Shown here: piece after piece, positions 57,893-64,000 of the stretch
Numbering within the stretch: position 1 is the first letter of the stretch
Layout of the letters: each line of letters begins with the position of its first letter
Assembly (NCBI GenBank): GCA_001579985.1
Contig: LRSR01008563.1
Span: 62,001-126,000, forward strand
Direction: 5' to 3'
From: Hypsibius dujardini
Taxonomy: Eukaryota > Tardigrada > Eutardigrada > Parachela > Hypsibiidae
Length of the DNA stretch: 64,000 nucleotides
Position numbers and translations under genes: made by a program
Notes under the pieces: model-generated
The model's database searches: none
The model's input: the letters and a program-made list of their open reading frames with translations, nothing else
Told to the model about the DNA's origin: nothing

Positions 57893-58245
57893 GTCTAGCT
57901 GGGCGGATCGTTTTGGGAGGTTGGGCCCGACGGACCCAACCGGAAGCCACAACCAGCCTCCCAAACCAGCTTTTCTTCCGTCTCGATGGTTGCCTGGCTG
58001 TACCTTCCAAAATGCCCCATGAACTTTTCAAGGTCAGCAACTGCGGAGTCACCTTCGTTCGTGTGGTACACGAAAATGTCGCAGGCCAAGAAGGACTGTA
58101 TGGAGCGGGAAGTCGTTTCGGGAAGACAGGAACCGTTTCAACAGGCCGTTCTTTCGCTCGCACTTGTTGCTGGAGATGAGATGTCTATTTTCCCGCCGAG
58201 CGAATTCTCCTTTGAAGTGGTTGACTATTCCGCCTGTCAGGAACT
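57893..58245. other. Unassigned stretch
   Basis: A minus-strand frame (58,089-57,895) reading ACDIFVYHTNEGDSAVADLE has plausible composition but no recognised family. Nothing else is seen. Confidence 0.3.
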
Positions 58246-58584
58246 TGTTGGGTGGTACTCAACAGTTACGCAATACTTACTAATAGTATGGTCTAGCTAC
58301 CTAGTTAACCCATTCATACCTACCCTCACATTCTCTAATGTACTTATTCAGCTATTGTTGCGTACATAATTCCGCCATGTCGGCAGGAAATAGTACGTTA
58401 GATCAGGAACTATTTTATATCCTTGACTATATAAGTGTGTGTTCTACAGTAATTTGGAACAGTTCCTTTCTTTCCCCTCTAATCTCTCTACCAGTAAAGT
58501 CTTACTACTATTCTTCTCCTATTACTCAGTCTAATAGCTTGTATGTTCAGGTTCTTCCGTCCTAGTAGGGACGAAGGCCTAACA
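58246..58584 (+). mobile_element. Solo LTR, fossil, 339 bp, TSD AACT
   Basis: It begins TGTTGGGTGGTACTCAACA and ends GACGAAGGCCTAACA; AACT borders both sides (58,242-58,245 and 58,585-58,588). The TGTTGGG...CAACA opening is common in Ty3/Gypsy-type LTRs. No internal region or partner LTR follows. The ends resemble the LTR at 44,100-44,392, suggesting related families. Confidence 0.7.
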
Positions 58585-59011
58585 AACTCTTTGCATTCGC
58601 CTTAGCGATCCGTGATTTTGTCCAGGTTGAGGAAGCAGGCAGCCGAGTCAGTCTGGATTTCCGTACCGTTTGCGAAGCACTCCGCTAAAATGGGGTGCAC
58701 CTCATTCTTTTGAAAAAAAAACGTACTGGAAATAATATTGCTTAGATTTTTTTTTGGATCATAAGCCATTTTTTTTGAATAATTAAATAACACTAATTGC
58801 AACTTATCAAAGAACATCACATTTGAGAAAATCAATTAGTAAATCTCAAAAGATCTATTCAATCAATCAGAGAATTCAAGAGATATTGGCTTACACTTTC
58901 ACTCTGAATCACTCAAATCTGAATTCGGGCCGACTTCTCTTCCGCCAGCAACAAAAGAAGAACGCCCTTTCTCTTCTCATCCCGCATGCCCCGATCGGGA
59001 TTGCCCCTGCC
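58585..59011. other. No gene seen
   Basis: AT-rich sequence changing near 58,930 to the more GC-rich DNA of the following elements. No supported feature. Confidence 0.4.
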
Positions 59012-59290
59012 CTACTTCTGCGTAGTGCCGATCCAGACGCCGTCAGCGTAGCCGACCTCTCCGGGACCTCCCAAAATGACAGGTGTGTGCCCCAAATACA
59101 CCGAGATGGCCTCCTTCACCAGCGTGCACCAATCCGAGACCGCCCTTTCGCTCCTCCCTGTGAAGGCAGAAATGGTCACTTGGGTGTAGGTCCGCCAGGC
59201 GCACATCTGTGCAAAGAACGACAGGAATGTCCGGTAGCTGATGTGGCTGCCCTCGAGAAATCCTCCATTTGGAATCCAGAGCGGCGGCAA
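59012..59290 (-). mobile_element. Merlin/ISXO2-like (IS1595-type) transposase fragment
   Basis: The minus-strand frame reads SYRTFLSFFAQMCAWRTYTQ, RSERAVSDWCTLVKEAI and PVILGGPGEVGYADGVWIG. This fits the region up to the first catalytic Asp of ISXO2/IS1595-type DDE transposases (typically YR.FL.FF, VSDW...RE, IGGPG.VVEIDES). The usual EIDES reads YADGV, so the acidic patch is altered. Only about 90 residues remain and no terminal repeats are seen. It abuts the LINE fragment on the opposite strand. Confidence 0.5.
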
Positions 59291-60716
59291 CCGACGCGAT
59301 GCGGCATTTCGAGTCGACCTTGAAGTTCCCTACGCCGGCGGAGCTAGATTTGCTTGGTGCACCACTACACTCAGCCGGTATCGGAGTCGCAATTGAAAAG
59401 AGAACGACGGCCATCAGTCTACTCACCAGTCGATTACCGTTGCTGTCTGCTCACCTGTCTCTGTTTTTGTTGAAGAACTGTCTGGCCGTCCCCAAAGTAC
59501 TCTACACCCTACGTACTTCACAGGCGTGGACGCGACCTGACAAACTGGTGGAGCTGGACACCGTCATCCGAACGTGTTTGTCCACCATCACCAACACTGA
59601 CATGTCCGACAGCGTATGGCGACAAGCTACCCTTCCAGTCAGCAGGGGAGGTCTAGGCATCAGGCAGACAGTTGAACTATCCCTCCCGGCGTATCTCGCC
59701 TCGGTTCACTCTGTATTTCCCCTGATGAAGCAGATCTTCCCGGATGTTGACTTGGACGACGCTACCGCCGAACCAACTCGACGGTGGACAACGGCGACCG
59801 CTTCTCTCCCCCCGGCTGAGCTGAAGGTGCAGAAGCTCTGGGACAACGCCTTGATCGACTGCGCCGCGCAGAGCATGCATTCGACTGCCACAGATAGAGA
59901 CAAGGCGCGTCTATTGGCAGTGGAAACGTTAGAGGCCGGAGCGTGGCTGAATGCATTGCTCATTCCCAGTCTGGGTAACTTGTTGGATAACGTGTCCCTG
60001 CGTGTGACAGTTGCTTTGCGCTTAGGTGCGGTTGTATGTCTTCCTCACAGATGTATGTGCGGGAAGGAAGTCAATGGAAACGGACACCACGGACTGTCCT
60101 GCAAGTTTAGCGCGGGTCGACACAGCCGTCACTCCTCCCTAATTGACGTCCTAAAACGCGCCCTAGTTAGCGCGTCCGTGGCGGCAATCCGCGAGCCTCC
60201 AACGTTGGTGCGGCAGGACGGCAAAAGACCGGACGGTATGTCGATGGTCCCATGGAAACAAGGCAACGCGCTGGTTTGGGATGTGACCGTCTGGGATACT
60301 ATGGCACTCACATTGGTGGATCTATGTCCACCGCAGGGCGAGCAGCCCACGACGCGGAGCTGAGCAAGCGCCGCACTTATCCGGACTTGGAAGGGCGTTT
60401 TATCTTCGTTCCCGTCGCATTCGAAACGTTTGGTGTTTGGGGGAAAGAAGCAAAGGAATTAATTTCGGACATCGGAAAGAAGATTACTGACCATACGGGG
60501 GAGAAAAGGGCCACGGAATATCTTCGTCAGCGTATTAGCATAGAGCTTTCACGTGGCAATGCAACTTCCGTTATTAACACTATCCCTAAGACACGGGGCC
60601 TTGAGGAGGTTTTTTCCGTCCTGTGTGTGAAGAACTAGTTTTTTTGTTGTTGTCTTGAACTTTTATCTCTAGTCGGAAACGCTGTTATAGTGAATTAATA
60701 AATCATCAATCAATCT
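59269..60716 (+). mobile_element. LINE 3' end, 5'-truncated, with restriction-like endonuclease-type C-terminus
   Basis: One long frame (59,269-60,363) covers the region after the reverse transcriptase: LLGAPLHSAGIGVAIEK, a helical thumb-like domain, VSRGGLGIRQTVELSLPAYL, a CxC...HGLSC zinc-binding motif near 60,055 (CMCGKEVNGNGHHGLSC), GRHSRHSSL, then RPDGMSMVPW...LVWDVTVWD. The PD...D pattern suggests a PD-(D/E)XK nuclease fold, as in RLE-type LINEs; this is inference. The following frame (60,252-60,638: LEGRFIFVPVAFETFGVWG, RISIELSRGNA) carries the usual end of the protein, so one frameshift separates them near 60,300. The 3' end has AATAAA (about 60,699) and a short TCAA tail. The RT itself is missing, as in a 5'-truncated copy. 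Confidence 0.75.
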
Positions 60717-61084
60717 TCAGTAATGCACAGCGAACAGATTCCATGCGTCATAACTCCGCCCCCTGACTTTGGATCAAAATTCTGCTGAAGCCATTCGATT
60801 CAGAATCATCGAATTGACTGGGACTGATTGCCAAACCCCAAATTTGATTAGTGGCCCTAAAGCTCAATTTTACCATTTTTCGGGAGCGCGAGAACGTCTC
60901 CTAGATTACGCCGAGCCTTCAAACTATCATTTTGATCTGATCCCTGCCTGGGAGGAAGAGCGTGCCACAGCGCTGCGACGAAGTCTAAAAAGACAACAAT
61001 GAAAGTGATGTAATGGCCCCCGAAGAATGCATTGCGCGGGACGAGCTGCTCCTCAAACACTAGTTCTATGATATTGGATTGCAT
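60717..61084 (+). other. Unassigned open frame
   Basis: 60,769-61,002 encodes 77 residues without an ATG at its very start (ELTGTDCQTPNLISGPKAQF, LIPAWEEERATALRRSLKRQ), with good protein composition. It lies beside the polymerase relic and may be part of that element. Family not recognised. Confidence 0.3.
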
Positions 61085-62250
61085 TCAGCATTTGCTTGAA
61101 ATCGTGCTCTCAATCTTTTTCGATGTCACAGCCCAGGTCAAGAAGGTACCGGTCCGATCTTTGGTGTCCTGGTAGACGTTATTGTAAACAGATGGAGTGA
61201 GTGGTAATTCCTTGGCGGATAATTCCCGGTAAGCGAAATCTTCTTGTCTAAGGAACGGTGTGACCCTATTCCAGGTCTCCCGGTGGGTAAGGCGGTGCGG
61301 GAAGTCACTCTTGCTCATGTCCTTCAGTTTCAAAGCTGCCAGGAAGTCAATCAGCTTCAACGGAATTTCCAGTAAGAACAACGAATCCGAAGTTTGATGC
61401 CCAAGATTAGATTGCAAATGTCCATCTGCATGATCTTGATTCCGTTCATAATCTGCTTTTGCCGGATGATGCCGTTAACAAGGCACCATTTCAAGATGAA
61501 CATTCCGTCAAAGTCGTACTCACCCAAGAGCCTGAAAACAGGAACTACAAAATTCAAGGAAGTACTCAATTAAAATCATGGACAATTGCCATACAGTTAG
61601 GAATATGCGGACTGCTGAGAAACTTGCAAAGCTCATCATTGATATCATTTCCGATTGGCTCATCCATTTTGGGAAAGTATTCACCGAAACTGTTTTGGGC
61701 GAGCTATGTTCGAAGAAAACGTTCAGAGATTGTCTGAATTTCCTTCAAACAATCTTGAATCATTTGACACATGAACTGACATCGATGGAGTGTGCTCTGA
61801 TCGCACCCCTTGCCGCAATTGTGGCACCAGTATTTCAGTCCAAGTATGGGATCAATCGAAAAACAGACGTCGAAGGGATTGTTTCGCTGAAGCAGCATTA
61901 GTAGTTTCCCAGTAGCCTCGCCTTTTCAGATTATTTTTTTCCCGTTAGTAAAAGCTCTGATTTGGTACGCGAAAAAACCGCCTCGGATTTCGGAAAGTAT
62001 GCCAGTTTATATAGACCTTTCATGCTAGTGTTTCCAGTTGAGCAAACGAGCTCCAACGCTAAATTATTTGTGAGCCAAGCCTTGAGCCCGTGGCCTGCCC
62101 CGAGTTTTTGTAGAGCCTCGTGCCTTCTTCCCGCAATTCTGGAGTAGATTCATCAATGTCAGCGTGAATCTTGGCCACCACCAATGTCTGGGTCAAGCAA
62201 AGATTGTCCTCGTTCTTAATTTGAAAGATTTACCTCAGACTTTTACAGAT
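61085..62250 (-). mobile_element. Family-B DNA polymerase exonuclease-region relic, Polinton/viral type, broken
   Basis: On the minus strand, pieces in order: DNLCLTQTLVVAKIHADIDE (about 62,210), YDFDGMFILKWCLVNGI and MNGIKIMQM (about 61,520-61,440), then SLFLLEIPLKLIDFLAALKL and KSDFPHRL (about 61,380-61,300). These follow the order of the 3'-5' exonuclease domain of protein-primed family-B polymerases (FDG..IL, DSL.FL.MPL..., FPH). The copy is fragmentary with several breaks. It is separate from the motif-C piece at 50.4 kb and in the opposite orientation. Confidence 0.6.
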
Positions 62251-62329
62251 TCAGACGCTGAGTCAGGTACGACCACATGCCGTCCATTTTCTAACAGTCG
62301 TTTTTTCCAATTATAACAAAATTAATCCA

Positions 62330-63140
62330 TTTTTTCAATCTAAATGAAACAAGAAAATAAAAACGAATAAACATTTGTTTTAAATTTAAATTTAAAATTT
62401 AATCTCCCTACCCATCGCAAATGAGCTTGCATATTGTATGCTGTATGTACTAAATATATCTTGTATTTTTTATAACTAGGGATGACATCAAATGACAAAA
62501 AGGTCAATTTGATTTGATTTGAATTCCATAAGGCAAAGTCAAACATATTACTCTAACATGGAATTCGTTTACTCAAAATTTTTTAATACTTGACTATATA
62601 AATATGTACATATAAAAATTTAAAAAATGTTTAAATTAAAAAAAATGTTTGTACGATAATGTTTCTTTTTCTGATATATTCCATATAAATTATTATCATT
62701 ACTCATAATATATGGGCACTGGAGATAAATCTCCGACTTACAGGTCGATGGTCGCTAATGAGTAATAATCCCAACACACACCGACACACGTAATTTGTTC
62801 TGTTCTTGAATACATGTCTGCCTATATAGTAAATACATTGATTATGTTTTGATTAATTTTTTTATTTGTGCGATTTATTTATCTTTATTTGAATATTTGT
62901 TATTATTCATTTAATTGCATTTATTTATTTATTTCATTTAATTTTTTTATTTACATGTATATGTGTGAAGAAATTTATTTGTTTCATTTTTTTTTGTATT
63001 TATATGTATAAAGATATTTATTTATTTACATATGTATATAAATACAATAATTAATAACATATATTTATATATATATATTTATATATTTATATAAATATAT
63101 TTATTTCTTTATTTTATTTGTATTTATTTGTTTTCTCCGA
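62330..63140. repeat. AT-rich low-complexity region, ATTT-type repeats
   Basis: TTTATTTATTTATTT and TATATTTATATA motifs dominate; almost no G or C over long stretches. No coding potential. It could be a matrix-attachment or otherwise easily melted region, but that is only suggested by composition. Confidence 0.85.
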
Positions 63141-63454
63141 CGACCTTCATAGGTCACCAAAGTCAGCAAGTTGGCTAAGCCTAATGCAAACAAGAAGAGC
63201 GCGTTGATGTGTGCTTACTGCCAATTGCCAATCAAGCAGTCGATGCCATTTTTTCGTTGGTTATTATAACGCGATGATCTGGCTTATTCAATTCAGGACT
63301 CAATTGAAAATTCCGTCAATCCCGTCAATCCTGTTCAATTAATCCCGTTATAGGTTGAATTCCATGGAATCCAGTCGGATCCATTTGAATCCCGTCGTAG
63401 GTTCAATCAATTCTGTCACAGGTTCAATATACTAAGGAAATCTTGCCTTGTTTA

Positions 63455-63535
63455 GGATGTGTTTGTGTCTGTGTCTGTGACTGTGTGTGTGTGTTTGCTT
63501 GTGTGTTTCTCTGCGTGTGTGTTATCATTGTCTGA
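63455..63535. repeat. GTGT-rich microsatellite
   Basis: GTGTCTGTGTCTGTGACTGTGTGTGTGTG-like sequence directly upstream of the coding-like region at 63,570; it could lie in an intron or promoter. Confidence 0.75.
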
Positions 63536-63569
63536 ACTTCTGTCAAACTGTCTGTCTTCTTGTTTGTTA

Positions 63570-64000
63570 AGTGGCGTGGGCGAGATCCTGCATCAATTCT
63601 TCGCCTGGCTCAGTCAGAGCACAAGGTAATCACCGTCCTCGGGCCCATCTCCTACGACCGACCTCGTGCTGCTGAACCACCAGCGCCAACAGGTGGATTT
63701 GCTGCTGGAGTGTTTCCGAGCTCAACGCAGCTACATCAACAAGCTTCATGACGAGTCCGGCCACCTCTTCAACGAGTCGGAAGATGCTGAACGCAGTAAC
63801 CTCACCGCCAAACAACAGACGCGTTTCCCGGACAGGTGTTTATGGATAGCTTCCTAGTGTTAGAGGCGTGGCTGGGAAAGATTTTCGAGGTTTCTGAGAA
63901 GTTCATCTAGGTGGATGATTCGTTCAATGCTGAAAGTCAGCTAGAAAAGCTGAAAAATATCGAAAGGTGAATTGCATATCTTGCAAGGGCATTCCGTAAA
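63570..64000 (+). CDS. Possible spectrin-repeat-like protein, partial, runs off the window
   Basis: Coding-like pieces: VGEILHQFFAWLSQSTR ending at a GT donor (about 63,626), LNHQRQQVDLLLECFRAQRS and LFNESEDAERSNLTAKQQTR (63,666-63,836), then FLVLEAWLGKIFEVSEKF and DDSFNAESQLEKLKNIER (about 63,850-63,966). The W-L spacing and heptad-like helices resemble spectrin repeats. A stop lies between two of the pieces, so an intron or degradation must be assumed there. Sequence to the right of the window would decide. Confidence 0.3.

Noticed and set aside
57664-58179. 171- and 152-codon open frames on both strands
   Set aside because: Open because of the CAGA/TCTG palindromic microsatellite; no family match.
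58823-59323. 166-codon plus-strand gene
   Set aside because: It crosses AT-rich DNA and lies opposite the Merlin-like frame; composition is not protein-like.
1-64000. tRNA or rRNA genes and CRISPR arrays
   Set aside because: No cloverleaf, rRNA core sequence or regularly spaced repeat-spacer array was seen; the direct repeats present are microsatellites or satellites.

Overview
The window is nuclear DNA from an animal. The evidence is a talin gene, a CRAL-TRIO/tyrosine phosphatase of the PTPN9 type, a DHHC palmitoyltransferase, two mucin-type GalNAc-transferases, two Ly6-like secreted proteins and a tandem-domain receptor-type tyrosine phosphatase, all split by spliceosomal introns. Introns are mostly 60-100 bp and genes lie a few hundred bases apart, so the genome is compact. 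The retroelement relics are of kinds common in invertebrates. A small-genome invertebrate, perhaps an early-branching one such as a sponge, is plausible, but the sequence alone does not settle the phylum.

Layout. 1-11,357 (+): talin, lacking only about the first 110 codons. 12,154-15,393 (+): PTPN9-like phosphatase. 15,691-18,433 (-): ZDHHC2/15-like palmitoyltransferase, with its DHHC-CPW motif split by several introns and a 6-nt micro-exon. 19,277-23,003 (+) and 23,439-26,900 (-): two convergent GALNT7/10-like transferases. 27,430-27,955: a PIF/Harbinger-type MITE. 28,010-28,614 (-): a small unknown gene. 29,362-30,219 and 30,751-31,959 (-): a tandem pair of Ly6-like genes. 32,820-39,018 (-): a two-domain tyrosine phosphatase whose first domain has lost the WPD aspartate and whose second has lost the catalytic cysteine; one of its introns holds a fold-back element.

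From about 39 kb to 63.5 kb I find no intact host gene. This is a repeat-rich block: tandem repeats, two degraded Ty3/Gypsy-like gag-pol relics, two solo LTRs, family-B DNA polymerase relics of Polinton/viral type, a LINE reverse transcriptase, a 5'-truncated LINE 3' end with a restriction-like endonuclease-type C-terminus, a Merlin/ISXO2-like transposase piece, a TA-flanked MITE and microsatellites. Coding-like host sequence (possible spectrin-type repeats) may resume at 63.57 kb.

The host genes do not form an obvious pathway. Talin, the phosphatases, the palmitoyltransferase, the Golgi transferases and the Ly6 proteins share broad themes of adhesion, membranes and secretion, but that is a loose link. 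Exon positions below were read by eye from splice sites and from alignment to remembered family sequences. Where exon lengths were summed (talin, PTPN9-like, ZDHHC, GALNT-A, small gene, both Ly6 genes) the frame closes exactly; single boundaries may be off by 1-2 bases.
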